Shown here: piece after piece, positions 8,106-17,762 of the stretch
How positions within the stretch are numbered: the first letter of the stretch is position 1
How the letters are laid out: each line of letters begins with the position of its first letter
Assembly (NCBI RefSeq): GCF_002102395.1
Contig: NZ_LQPZ01000040.1
Span: forward strand, 62,001 to 126,000
Length of the DNA: 64,000 nucleotides
Direction: 5' to 3'
From: Mycolicibacillus trivialis
GTDB taxonomy: Bacteria > Actinomycetota > Actinomycetes > Mycobacteriales > Mycobacteriaceae
Made by a program: the position numbers and the translations under genes
The notes under the pieces: generated by a model
Databases searched by the model: none
Seen by the model: only the letters and a program-made list of their open reading frames with translations
Told to the model about the DNA's origin: nothing

Positions 8106-8843
8106 TCACATCGGCGGCTTGGTCGCTTCGACCTGCTTGCCCCACTCCGAGAGGTTCAGCGTCACCATGGCGTCCTCGGCCGGGATGATCTGCACCCGCA
8201 CCGGGTGGTTGGTGCCGTCGTCGGCGATCCACACCGTGGTCGGCATGGTCTGCTCTTCCTTGGGCGCCAGCCGCGAGCCGGCCAGCAGCGCGATGTCGTC
8301 GGTCGACGAGGTGCCGGTGACCTTGGTGGTCTCGGTGCCGTCCAGGTCCTCGGTGCCCTCGATCTTCGGGTCCTTGAGATTGGTCAGCACGTTGGCCAGG
8401 CCCTTGCTCGGGTCCAGGATCGTCGACACGTCGTAGATCGAGGCGCCGTCACCGAAGTCGGTGAACTTGCCGCCCGGGTCCCCCACATCGGAATACAGGT
8501 GGCCCTCGACGTAGACGAACTTCGCCTCGACGTCCTTCTGCCCGACGATCAGCGTCGCGTTGCCGGTGGCGGTGGTCTGCGGGTCGCTGGACACGTCACC
8601 CTCGAGCTGTTTGACGGCCAGGTTGGGCACCTTGCCCTCGGTGGTGAGCTTCAGGTGCAGACCGGTGACACCGCTCATCGCCTCCGCGGCGTCCTCGACC
8701 AGCTGCGCGGCGTCGGAGCTGGTCTCCGTTCCGCTCTCCTTCTCTTTCGTTCCGGAGTCCGATGAGGTGCAACCGGAGAGCGCGAATGCCGCCGCGAGAA
8801 AGACGGACGTGGCAGCCACACCGGTTCGTAACCGGAGCTTCAT
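8106..8843 (-). CDS. lprA: Lipoprotein LprA (LppX_LprAFG family)
   Basis: 245 residues with a signal peptide and lipobox ending in ALSGC. The body matches LprA (Rv1270c, 244 aa) closely in remembered segments: VPNL-V-KLEGD, PQT-ATG-ATL-VG, AKFVYV-GHLYSD-G, GASIY-VS and LDP-KGLAN-L-NLKD. The family folds as a half-barrel that carries triacylated glycolipids towards the outer envelope, and LprA is also a TLR2 agonist. Two in-frame ATGs lie six bases apart. The inner one (8843) is preferred because AAAGGAG lies six bases before it, while the outer one abuts the site. Confidence 0.93.
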   Translation of the reverse strand: MKLRLRTGVAATSVFLAAAFALSGCTSSDSGTKEKESGTETSSDAAQLVEDAAEAMSGVTGLHLKLTTEGKVPNLAVKQLEGDVSSDPQTTATGNATLIVGQKDVEAKFVYVEGHLYSDVGDPGGKFTDFGDGASIYDVSTILDPSKGLANVLTNLKDPKIEGTEDLDGTETTKVTGTSSTDDIALLAGSRLAPKEEQTMPTTVWIADDGTNHPVRVQIIPAEDAMVTLNLSEWGKQVEATKPPM

Positions 8844-8977
8844 AGACATCTCCTTTGTAAGGTTCGCGGCGGTGCCGCAGGGCAAACTCCCGGGGAGCCG
8901 GTCAAAGCTTAACCAGATCGGTGGGGGCGATGGCACGGTTTTTTCCATCAGCCCGCCGATTCGTCCTCGTGAACGGC

Positions 8978-10195
8978 TCAGGCTGCGGTCAGGATCCGAT
9001 ATTGCGCGGAAAGCTGCTGCTTGGCGTCGGTTTCGGTCTGCGAGAACGTGGTGAACACATACCGGTCGGTGTGGGCGACGCACTTGGTGTGCCAGACCAT
9101 GCGTTGCACCGACGGCGGATCGGTGGGCGCGGCCGCCCCCTGGGTGCGTTCGAAACACCGGGCGCCGGCCAGCCCGTCGACCCCGTCGAGTTCGACGACA
9201 TCGGGCTGCACGGTGGCCGCGTCCGCCAGCCCGTCGGCGAGGTGGGCGGCCGCCTGCTCGTCGCGGGCCTGGTACACCGTCGCCAGCATCTGCGACACCC
9301 ACTCCACACCGGTGTCGTCGAACAGCGGTGCGGCGCTGAGCGGATCGTCCTCGAAGTGCAGCCAGCCCGCCGGTCGCCACACCCCCACGCTCAAGCCCGG
9401 CACCTTGTTACCGGGCGCGGTCAGCGTGCGCGCCAACAAGTCTGCGCTCGGGTCTTTGGGCAGTTCGGGCAGCGCGGCGGTCTCGGTGGCCTCGAAGTCA
9501 TCGAGCAGTGGTTCCTGCGCGTCGAGGGTCCGGCCGATCAGGGCGAGTGCGGCGCCGTCCGGGTCGGCCGGTTCGGTGCCGGTGACCGCCGATTGGTAGA
9601 GCACGAACGGTCCACGTGGGGTGAAGCTTTCGACAAAGACCCGGGTGCCGTCGCGGTCGATGCGCGCGGTGGTCTCCGGCCGGCCCTCCATCGGCACCGG
9701 CGCGTAGGACTCCTCGAGTGCAGCTGCCATCTCGGTGGCCGCTGCGACGGCACCCTCCGGATCGGGAAAGCGCAGCACCGCGTTGGTCAAGTTCACCGCA
9801 TCGTCGTCGACAGCCGAGCGGTAACTGCTGAAGCCGGTGAGGAATCCGTGTGCGGCGGCGACGCCGTCGAGCCCGCGCGGCAGCACCTGCCGCAGGCTCT
9901 CCGGGCCCGCACCAACCGGGCCGGTGCGCATCGTGACGATCAGCGGCATCCGGCCGGTCAGCGTGTCGTCGACCCGCCACGGTCCGGCGACGTGATCGGC
10001 CATGCGCCGCGCCTCGACCGCGGCGCCGTCCTCTCCCGCCGGGCCTGCCGCGGCGCCCGGTTCGGTGTTGTAGGACCCGGTGTCCAGTGCCGCGGCCACC
10101 GACGGGTCGACCGGGGCGGTCGCCGGTTCGGTCGACTGGCATCCCACCAGGGTGACCGCGCCGGCCAGCGCGACCAGAGCGAGCCGTGTGTGCAC
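8978..10195 (-). CDS. Mycobacterial lipoprotein, DUF7373-like
   Basis: 405 residues starting with GTG. The signal peptide ends LAGAVTLVGC (lipid-anchored Cys 19), followed by a Thr/Pro-rich spacer. The exported body has the pattern ARRMADHVAGPW...LTGRMPLIV...FRSDEE-type segments and a C-terminal half with two cysteines (ARCFERT, TKCVAHTDRYVF), typical of a large mycobacterial lipoprotein family I know as DUF7373. No enzyme motif is visible. It stands alone between lprA and ftsK, each 85-135 bp away. The function is unknown. Confidence 0.7.
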   Translation of the reverse strand: MHTRLALVALAGAVTLVGCQSTEPATAPVDPSVAAALDTGSYNTEPGAAAGPAGEDGAAVEARRMADHVAGPWRVDDTLTGRMPLIVTMRTGPVGAGPESLRQVLPRGLDGVAAAHGFLTGFSSYRSAVDDDAVNLTNAVLRFPDPEGAVAAATEMAAALEESYAPVPMEGRPETTARIDRDGTRVFVESFTPRGPFVLYQSAVTGTEPADPDGAALALIGRTLDAQEPLLDDFEATETAALPELPKDPSADLLARTLTAPGNKVPGLSVGVWRPAGWLHFEDDPLSAAPLFDDTGVEWVSQMLATVYQARDEQAAAHLADGLADAATVQPDVVELDGVDGLAGARCFERTQGAAAPTDPPSVQRMVWHTKCVAHTDRYVFTTFSQTETDAKQQLSAQYRILTAA

Positions 10196-10280
10196 GTTGG
10201 GCCTCCCGCCGTCGTCGCACCGTTTATACCGGAGCGGCGCGGCGCCGCAGCGGGCGGTTCGGCCGTTCTCAGGAGAACTC

Positions 10281-12875
10281 TCAGGCGAAGTCGTCGGTGT
10301 CGTCCGAGCCGTCGTAGCCGTCGTCGTCGGGCGCCCCGCCGCCGCGGATCGAGGCCAGGGTGGCGGCCAACTCGTCGGGTTTGACCAGCACCTCCCGCGC
10401 CTTGGACCCCTCTGAGGGCCCGACGATGTCGCGGGTCTCCATCAGGTCCATCAGCCGGCCGGCCTTGGCGAAGCCGACCCGCAGTTTGCGCTGCAGCATC
10501 GAGGTGGAGCCGAACTGGCTGGACACCACCAACTCGACGGCCTGCAGCAGCACGTCCATGTCGTCGCCGATGTCGGGGTCGACGTCCTTGCGCTCCCCGC
10601 CGGACCGCGCCACGGTCACACCGTCGGTGTACTCCGGCTCGGCCTGCTCCTTGCAGGCGGTCACCACCGCGTGGATCTCCTCGTCGGTGATGAACGCGCC
10701 CTGCAGCCGCACCGGTTTGCCGGCACCCATCGGCAGGAACAGCCCGTCGCCCATGCCGATCAGCCGTTCGGCGCCCGCCTGGTCGAGAATGACCCGCGAG
10801 TCGGTCAGCGAGGATGTCGCGAACGCCAGCCGGGACGGCACGTTGGTCTTGATCAGCCCGGTGACCACGTCCACCGACGGCCGCTGGGTGGCCAGCACCA
10901 GGTGGATGCCGGCGGCGCGGGCCTTCTGTGTGATCCGCACGATCGCGTCCTCGACGTCGCGCGGAGCGGTCATCATCAGGTCGGCCAGCTCGTCGACGAT
11001 GGCGACCACGTACGGGTAGGGCCGGTATTCACGTTTGCTGCCCAGCGGGGTGGTGATCTCCCCGGAGCGCACCTTGGCGTTGAAGTCGTCGATGTGGCGC
11101 ACCCGGGAGGACTTCATGTCCTGGTAGCGCTGCTCCATCTCCTCCACCAGCCAGCCGAGCGCGGCGGCGGCCTTCTTCGGCTCGGTGATGATCGGGGTGA
11201 TCAGGTGCGGGATCCCCTCGTAGGGGGTGAGCTCCACCATCTTGGGGTCGATCAGGATCATCCTGACCTCTTCGGGGGTGGCCCGCGCCAGCAGCGAGAC
11301 CAGCATCGAGTTGACGAAGCTGGACTTACCCGACCCGGTCGACCCGGCCACCAGCAGGTGCGGCATCTTGGCGAGGTTGGCGCTGATGAAATCGCCCTCG
11401 ATGTCCTTGCCCAGCCCGATCACCAGCGGGTGGTGGTCGCGTCGGGTGGACGGCGCGGTGAGCACGTCGGACAGCCGCACCATCTCCCGGTCGGTGTTGG
11501 GCACCTCGATGCCGACCGCGGACTTGCCCGGGATCGGGGCGAGCATCCGCACGCTCTCGGTGGCCACCGCGTAGGCGATGTTCTTCTGCAGCGCGGTGAT
11601 CTTCTCCACCTTCACCCCGGGCCCGAGCTCCACCTCGTAGCGGGTGACGGTGGGTCCGCGGGTGCAGCCGGTGACCGCGGCGTCGACCTTGAACTGGTGG
11701 AGCACGGTGGAGATGGCGTCGGCCATCTGGTCGTTGGCCGCCGAGCGTTTCTTGGGCGGGTCGCCGGCGACCAGCAGCGCCAGCGACGGCAGCGTATAGG
11801 GGCCTTCGACCACCCGGTCCAGGGCCAGGGTGTCGGTGTCGGCGGGGGCCGCCGGTTTGCGCGCGGCGCGTTTGCGTCGCGGCGCGGGCGCCGCCGGCGC
11901 CTCGTCGATCGGGTAGTTGTCCTGCGGGCTGCCCGACGCCCAGTCCGGGACCGGGTCGTCCTGCAGCTCGGCGTAGGTCGCCGGGTCGTCGTAGTAGCCG
12001 TCGGAGAAGTCATCCGGCGGTGCGGGGGCGCGCCGGCCGCCACCGCTGCGGCCGGACTCCAGTGCCGGGTAGTCGCCGACATCGAGGTCGTCGGCGTCGT
12101 AGCCGTCGTAGCCGTCGTATTCGCCGTCCTCGTCATAGGCGCCGTGGAACCCGCGGGTGGAGAACATCGCCCGGATGGTCTCCGGCGCCTCACGGATCGT
12201 GGTGCCGGTGAGCAGCAGCACCCCGAACAGTGCGGCGAGCACCAGCAGCGGCGCGGCGATCCAGGCGGTCAGCCCGTCGGCCAGCGGTCCGCCGATGGCG
12301 AAGCCGACGAAGCCGGCGGCGTGCTGACGCGCCGACGGGTCCTGCGGCGAGCCCGCCCACAGGTGCCACACCCCCAATGCCGGAAGCACGACCATGGCCG
12401 TACCGAGCACCAGTCGCGGGCGCGCGTCGGGGTCGGGTTCGCTGCGCATGAGGATCACCCCGACCGTCGCGGCCAGCAGCGGCACCAGCACCACCGCCGA
12501 GCCGATGAGGGTGCGCAGGCCGGCGTCGATCCACTGCCCGGCCGGGCCCGCGGCGGTCAGCCAGGAACTGGCGGCGACCACACCGGCCACCGCCAGCAAC
12601 CCCAGCGCGATGCCGTCCCGGCGGTGCCCGGCGTCGATGTCGTGGGCGCGGCCGACCGAGCGCGCCGCTCCGCCGACGCCGCGGGCGACCATCAGCCAGG
12701 AGGCGCGCCCGGCCCGGCCGCAGGCCGCGGTCGCGGCGGCGAACCGGGATCCGCCGCGCCGGCGAGCGGGGCGACGCGGCGGCGCGGGCTTGCGGGCCGG
12801 CCGCGACCCGGTCCGCGGGGCGGGCTTCGACCTGCTCGTTCGGGCTCCTGATCGCGCAGCGGTCTTACTCGGCAT
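10281..12875 (-). CDS. ftsK: DNA translocase FtsK
   Basis: 864 residues (M. tuberculosis FtsK is about 883). A basic N-terminus is followed by four or more membrane helices (about 100-240). An acidic, repetitive linker ([11 protein letters not shown]) and then the RecA-like motor follow, with Walker [10 protein letters not shown] and Walker B-type [14 protein letters not shown]-terminal gamma (winged-helix) domain ends in a low-complexity [13 protein letters not shown] tail. It pumps chromosome ends through the septum and activates XerCD at dif. I chose the ATG at 12875 because a TAGGCT -10 lies 7 nt upstream and the protein length fits. The longer frame starting at 13004 has no support. Confidence 0.96.
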   Translation of the reverse strand: MPSKTAARSGARTSRSKPAPRTGSRPARKPAPPRRPARRRGGSRFAAATAACGRAGRASWLMVARGVGGAARSVGRAHDIDAGHRRDGIALGLLAVAGVVAASSWLTAAGPAGQWIDAGLRTLIGSAVVLVPLLAATVGVILMRSEPDPDARPRLVLGTAMVVLPALGVWHLWAGSPQDPSARQHAAGFVGFAIGGPLADGLTAWIAAPLLVLAALFGVLLLTGTTIREAPETIRAMFSTRGFHGAYDEDGEYDGYDGYDADDLDVGDYPALESGRSGGGRRAPAPPDDFSDGYYDDPATYAELQDDPVPDWASGSPQDNYPIDEAPAAPAPRRKRAARKPAAPADTDTLALDRVVEGPYTLPSLALLVAGDPPKKRSAANDQMADAISTVLHQFKVDAAVTGCTRGPTVTRYEVELGPGVKVEKITALQKNIAYAVATESVRMLAPIPGKSAVGIEVPNTDREMVRLSDVLTAPSTRRDHHPLVIGLGKDIEGDFISANLAKMPHLLVAGSTGSGKSSFVNSMLVSLLARATPEEVRMILIDPKMVELTPYEGIPHLITPIITEPKKAAAALGWLVEEMEQRYQDMKSSRVRHIDDFNAKVRSGEITTPLGSKREYRPYPYVVAIVDELADLMMTAPRDVEDAIVRITQKARAAGIHLVLATQRPSVDVVTGLIKTNVPSRLAFATSSLTDSRVILDQAGAERLIGMGDGLFLPMGAGKPVRLQGAFITDEEIHAVVTACKEQAEPEYTDGVTVARSGGERKDVDPDIGDDMDVLLQAVELVVSSQFGSTSMLQRKLRVGFAKAGRLMDLMETRDIVGPSEGSKAREVLVKPDELAATLASIRGGGAPDDDGYDGSDDTDDFA

Positions 12876-12882
12876 GCCCGCC

Positions 12883-12888
12883 AGCCTA
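12883..12888 (-). promoter_or_regulatory. -10 hexamer for leaderless ftsK transcript
   Basis: TAGGCT on the minus strand fits the mycobacterial TANNNT -10 consensus and ends 7 nt before the ATG. Transcription would begin at or next to the start codon, and no Shine-Dalgarno sequence is present. This position supports the chosen start. Confidence 0.5.
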
Positions 12889-13030
12889 GTCGCTAGGGCC
12901 TCTTTAGCACCATGCGCCACACTGGTCACCGGAAAACCGGCCCCTGCGACGCCACCGTCGGGCCCCGATAGGGTGACCGGGGTGGCCGACGTGAGCGAGG
13001 TCACCGCCGCCGACGCCGAGGAGTCCCCGT

Positions 13031-13345
13031 ATGCCTGTTGTCGTGGTCGCCAGCCTGACCGCCAAACCCGAGTCCGTCGAGACCGTCCTGGAGATCCTCA
13101 CCAAGACCGTCGCCGACGTGCAGCAGGAGCCCGGTTGTGAGTTCTACGGCCTGCATCGCGCCGAGAACACCTTCGTGTTCATCGAGCAGTGGGCCGACGC
13201 CGACGCCCTGCGCACCCACGGCAGCGCCCCGGCGGTCACCGGGATGTTCACCGAACTGCGCGACCACCTCGACGGCCCGCCGGAGATGAAGCTGCTGGAA
13301 CCGGTGCCGGCAGGCGACCCGGCCAAGGGCCGGCTCGCTCCGTAG
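13031..13345 (+). CDS. ABM-domain monooxygenase-like protein (Rv2749-like)
   Basis: 104 residues forming one antibiotic-biosynthesis-monooxygenase (ABM) ferredoxin-like fold. Beta strand [13 protein letters not shown] is followed by a helix, [13 protein letters not shown], then [16 protein letters not shown] and a C-terminal strand. Such proteins are small dimeric oxidases, quinol monooxygenases or haem-type enzymes, and the substrate cannot be read from sequence. It sits divergent from ftsK and ahead of a methyltransferase gene, the Rv2749 position. The SDR gene Rv2750 seems absent here. Confidence 0.82.
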   Translation: MPVVVVASLTAKPESVETVLEILTKTVADVQQEPGCEFYGLHRAENTFVFIEQWADADALRTHGSAPAVTGMFTELRDHLDGPPEMKLLEPVPAGDPAKGRLAP

Positions 13346-13358
13346 CCGGAGCAGTCCG

Positions 13359-14231
13359 ATGGCGCAGAACCCCGCCGCCAAGACCGCCGCGGGCCCGATG
13401 GTCTTGGCGGCCATCGAACAGCATGAGGAGCCCGCTCGCCGACTGGTCGACGACGACCTCGCCGAGCTGTTCCTGCCGGCCCGGCTGCGCTGGCTGGTCC
13501 GCGCCGCGCGACCGGCGGCCATCCGGCGGCTGCTGATCGCTGCGGTCCAGCGGTCCGGACCCGGTCTGTGGGCCAACCTGGCCTGCCGCAAACGCTTCGC
13601 CGACGACACCCTCGAGGCGGCGCTGGCCGAGATCGACGCGGTGGTCGTGCTCGGCGCCGGGCTGGACACCCGCGCCTACCGACTGGTGCGTCGCAAGCGC
13701 ATCCCGGTCTTCGAGGTCGATCTGCCGGTCAACATCGCCCGCAAAGCGGCAACCGTACGCCGCGTTCTGGGCGAGTTGCCGTTGTCGGTGCGGCTGGTGG
13801 CCGTCGACTTCGAGCGCGACGACGTGCTGACCGCCATGGGCGAGCACGGCTACAACACCGACTTCCGGGTCTTCTTCATCTGCGAGGGGGTCAGCCAGTA
13901 CCTCACCGAGCCGGCCGTGCGTTCGGTGCTGGCCGGCTTGCAGCCCGCCGCACCCGGCAGCCGGCTGGTATTCACCTACATCCGGCGGGATTTCATCGAC
14001 GGCATGGAACTCTACGACGCCAAAGCCCTGTACCGGCGGTTCCGGGAGCGCAAGCAGGTGTGGAAATTCGGCCTCAACCCCGAGGAGGTCGCCGACTTCC
14101 TCGCCGGCTACGGCTGGCGCCTCGTCGACCAACTCGGCCCGCAGGAGATGATCGACCGCTACGTGGCCCCGGCCGGGCGCGACCTCAGCGCCTCCGAGAT
14201 CGAATGGGTCGCTTACGCTCGGAAGGACTGA
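13359..14231 (+). CDS. Class I SAM-dependent methyltransferase, LCMT family (Rv2751-like)
   Basis: 290 residues of the PF04072 family common in mycobacteria. The SAM-binding loop is VVVLGAGLDTRAYRL, an acidic residue follows in FEVDLPVNIARKA, then VAVDFERDD and FFICEGVSQYLTEPAVRSVL. These are the usual motifs of the leucine carboxyl methyltransferase-like group. The substrate is unknown, since many paralogues act on small acids or remain uncharacterised. It is 13 bp after the ABM gene, probably co-transcribed. It converges with rnj, as Rv2751 does with Rv2752c. Confidence 0.87.
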   Translation: MAQNPAAKTAAGPMVLAAIEQHEEPARRLVDDDLAELFLPARLRWLVRAARPAAIRRLLIAAVQRSGPGLWANLACRKRFADDTLEAALAEIDAVVVLGAGLDTRAYRLVRRKRIPVFEVDLPVNIARKAATVRRVLGELPLSVRLVAVDFERDDVLTAMGEHGYNTDFRVFFICEGVSQYLTEPAVRSVLAGLQPAAPGSRLVFTYIRRDFIDGMELYDAKALYRRFRERKQVWKFGLNPEEVADFLAGYGWRLVDQLGPQEMIDRYVAPAGRDLSASEIEWVAYARKD

Positions 14232-14257
14232 GCCCGGAAAGACCGAGCTTCGGCTCA
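14229..14257. terminator. Possible short convergent hairpin between methyltransferase and rnj
   Basis: TGAGCC (14229-14234) pairs with GGCTCA (14252-14257), and the two convergent stop codons lie inside the arms. An alternative inner hairpin GAGC-TTCG-GCTC (14245-14256) has a stable UUCG loop. No U-tract is present, so any terminator role is tentative. Confidence 0.3.
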
Positions 14258-15931
14258 AACTTCAAGCAGCGTCGGCACGATCATCGGCTGACGCCGGTAG
14301 GTCTCCCCCACCCAGCGCCCGACCGTGCGCCGCACCGCCTGCACGATTCGGGCCGGATCGGTGACATTCTGCGCGGCAAGGGATTTCAGTTCGGCTTCGA
14401 CGTCGCGGGCCACCGGGTCCAGCGCCTTGGGGTCCTCGGAGAAACCGCGGGAGTGCAGATGCGGCGGGGCAGCCGCCTTCGCGGTGCCGCGGTGCACCAC
14501 CACGGTGACCGCGATGAAGCCCGACGAGAGCACCAGGCGCTCACCGAGGGTGGCGTCGCCGACGTCCCCGGTGATCAGCCCGTCGACGAACATCTTGCCG
14601 ACCGGTACGGCGCCGGCGATCCGGGCCCGGCCGCCCACCAGGTCCACACTGACCCCGTTCTCGGCGAGCATGATCGCGTCCTCGGGCACACCGGTGCGGG
14701 TGGCCAGCGCGGCGTTGGCACGCAGCATCCGCCAGGTGCCGTGCACCGGCATGACGTGGCGCGGCCGGATCCCGTTGTACAAGAACAGCAGTTCCCCGGC
14801 GTAGGCGTGCCCCGAGACGTGGACGCGCACATCGGCGTTGGTGACAACCCGGGTGCCGATCTTGGCCAGCGCGTCCATCACCCCGTAGACGGCTTCCTCG
14901 TTGCCCGGGATCAGCGAGGAGGACAGCACGACCAGGTCCCCGGCGGTCAGTGTGATGGAGCGGTGCTCGCCGCGCGACATGCGCGACAGCGCGGCCATCG
15001 GCTCGCCCTGGGTTCCGGTGGTGATCAACACGACCCGGTCGGGCGGGAGCTGTTCGGCGGCGCCGATGTCGATCACGTCGGCGTCATCGACGCGCAGGAA
15101 GCCGAGGTCTCGGGCGATGTCCATGTTGCGCACCATCGAGCGGCCGACGAACGCCACCCGCCGGCCCAACGCCACGGCGGCGTCGATGATCTGCTGCACC
15201 CGGTCGACGTTGGAGGCGAAGCACGCGACGATGACCCGCCCGTCGGCGCCGCGGATCAACCGATGCAGTGCAGGCCCGACCTCGCTCTCCGAGGGACTGA
15301 CGCCGGGGACGGCAGCGTTGGTCGAATCGCACAGGAACAGGTCCACCCCGGCGGCACCCAGCCGGGACATGCCCGGCAGGTCGGTGGGCCTGCCGTCCAG
15401 CGGCAGCTGGTCAAGCTTGATGTCGCCGGTGTGCAGGATCGTGCCCGCCCCGGTGTGCACCGCGATGGCCAGCGCATCGGGGATGGAGTGGTTGACCGCG
15501 AAGTATTCGCATTCGAAGACGCCGTGGGTGCTGCGCTGCCCCTCGGCGACCACCTGGAACACCGGCTTGATCCGGTGTTCGCGGCATTTCGCGGCGACCA
15601 GGGCCAGGGTGAACCGCGAGCCGACGACCGGGATGTCGGGACGCTGTTTGAGCAGGAACGGGATCGCCCCGATGTGGTCTTCGTGGGCGTGGGTGAGCAC
15701 CAACGCCTCGACGTCGTCGAGCCGGTCGGAGATATGGCGCAGATCCGGCAGGATCAGGTCGACGCCGGGTTCGTCGTGCCCGGGGAACAGCACCCCGCAG
15801 TCGATGATCAGCAGCCTGTCGAGGTGTTCCAGAACGGCCATGTTGCGGCCGATCTCCCCGATTCCGCCCAGGGCGGTCACCCGCAGCCCACCGGTCTCCA
15901 GCGGTTCGGGCGGTTTCAGCGCTTTGCTCAT
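14255..15931 (-). CDS. rnj: Ribonuclease J
   Basis: 558 residues of the metallo-beta-lactamase/beta-CASP family. The zinc motif HAHEDH is at 81-86, with a further His in FAVNHSIPDALA, Asp in LHTGDIKLD and the C-terminal GHAYAGELLFL / MPVHGTWRML segments. The enzyme combines 5'-3' exonuclease and endonuclease activity in rRNA maturation and mRNA decay. M. tuberculosis RNase J (Rv2752c) has 558 aa. It is 7 bp downstream of dapA and likely co-transcribed with it. Confidence 0.97.
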   Translation of the reverse strand: MSKALKPPEPLETGGLRVTALGGIGEIGRNMAVLEHLDRLLIIDCGVLFPGHDEPGVDLILPDLRHISDRLDDVEALVLTHAHEDHIGAIPFLLKQRPDIPVVGSRFTLALVAAKCREHRIKPVFQVVAEGQRSTHGVFECEYFAVNHSIPDALAIAVHTGAGTILHTGDIKLDQLPLDGRPTDLPGMSRLGAAGVDLFLCDSTNAAVPGVSPSESEVGPALHRLIRGADGRVIVACFASNVDRVQQIIDAAVALGRRVAFVGRSMVRNMDIARDLGFLRVDDADVIDIGAAEQLPPDRVVLITTGTQGEPMAALSRMSRGEHRSITLTAGDLVVLSSSLIPGNEEAVYGVMDALAKIGTRVVTNADVRVHVSGHAYAGELLFLYNGIRPRHVMPVHGTWRMLRANAALATRTGVPEDAIMLAENGVSVDLVGGRARIAGAVPVGKMFVDGLITGDVGDATLGERLVLSSGFIAVTVVVHRGTAKAAAPPHLHSRGFSEDPKALDPVARDVEAELKSLAAQNVTDPARIVQAVRRTVGRWVGETYRRQPMIVPTLLEV

Positions 15932-15938
15932 CCGGTCG

Positions 15939-16930
<992 letters not shown>

Positions 16931-16954
<24 letters not shown>

Positions 16955-17671
16955 CGTCGCGACCTCGGTGCCGTCGGGCAGCGCGCTGATCTCGAAGTCG
17001 GCGAACGCGGCAGGCGCCGCCTCGGCCAGCTGCCGCAGGCAGGCGATCGCCAGCCGCCGGATCTCCAGGTCGGCGTTCTCGCTGGCGCGCATCGCGATGA
17101 AATGGCGCCAGGCGCGGTAGTTGCCGGTCGCCACCAGCCGGGTCTCGGTGGCGTTGGGCAGGACCGCGCGGGCGGCCTGACGGGCCTGTTTGCGCCCCCC
17201 TGCGGTCTGCGGGAACAGCGGTTCCAGCCGCTCCAGCAACGCCGTGTAGGCGGCGTGGCCGGCGTCGGCGGCGCCGGTGAGCAGCGCTTGCAACTCGGTG
17301 TCCCCCTCGAGTCCGGGCGGCAGCACCACCCGGGAGGCCTCCGGGACGTAACGCTGGGAGAGCTGGGAGAACGACAGGTGCCGGTGACGCAGCAGTTCGT
17401 GGGCGCAGGACCGGGAGATGCCGGTGATGTAGAAGCTGACGCTGGCGTGCTCGAACACCGCGAAGTGGCCGACGTCGAGCAGGTGCTTGAGGTAGGCGGT
17501 GTTGGTCGCGGTGCGCGGGTTGGGCTTGGACCAGCTCTCGTAGCAGGCCCGCCCGGCGAATTCGACCAGCGCCGGGCCGCCGCCGGCGTCGGCCGCCCAG
17601 GCGACGTCGGGCGGCGGGGTGAATTCGGTCTGGGCGATCAGCTGCACCCGCAGCGATGCGGTTTCGGCCAC
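16931..17671 (-). CDS. thyX: Flavin-dependent thymidylate synthase ThyX
   Basis: 246 residues. The signature [13 protein letters not shown] (95-107) is the ThyX motif RHRxxSxxxxxR that binds dUMP and FAD. Further conserved parts are [10 protein letters not shown] upstream and [12 protein letters not shown] in the C-terminal half. The enzyme makes dTMP from dUMP with methylene-tetrahydrofolate and NADPH, releasing tetrahydrofolate, so it does not depend on dihydrofolate reductase. A classical thyA also lies in this window. The start is a GTG 8 nt after TAAGGT. Confidence 0.97.
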
Positions 17672-17679
17672 GGCGCCTT

Positions 17680-17685
17680 ACCTTA
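17680..17685 (-). promoter_or_regulatory. -10 hexamer for leaderless thyX transcript
   Basis: TAAGGT on the minus strand fits TANNNT and lies 8 nt before the GTG start. No ribosome site is visible. It sits about 40 bp from the TetR operator of the divergent monooxygenase gene, so the two promoters share a 91-bp gap. Confidence 0.45.
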
Positions 17686-17722
17686 GCGGCCCGGGTTCCG
17701 CTGACTCGCCGACTCCGCTACA

Positions 17723-17750
17723 GTTAGTCACTAACATGTTAGTGACTAAC
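17723..17750. promoter_or_regulatory. 28-bp perfect palindrome, operator for the adjacent TetR regulator
   Basis: Two 13-bp palindromes, GTTAGTCACTAAC and GTTAGTGACTAAC, are joined by AT, and the whole 28 bp is itself a perfect palindrome. It ends 12 bp before the monooxygenase ATG and covers a TAACAT (17732-17737) that fits a -10. A dimer or pair of dimers of the co-encoded TetR protein bound here would block transcription. The assignment to that TetR is inference from position. Confidence 0.85.
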
Positions 17751-17762
17751 AATGGAGGGGTC

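Noticed and set aside
12040..12140. Repetitive DNA in ftsK (YDGYDGYD region) considered as a mobile repeat
   Set aside because: It is the acidic linker usual between FtsK membrane and motor domains.
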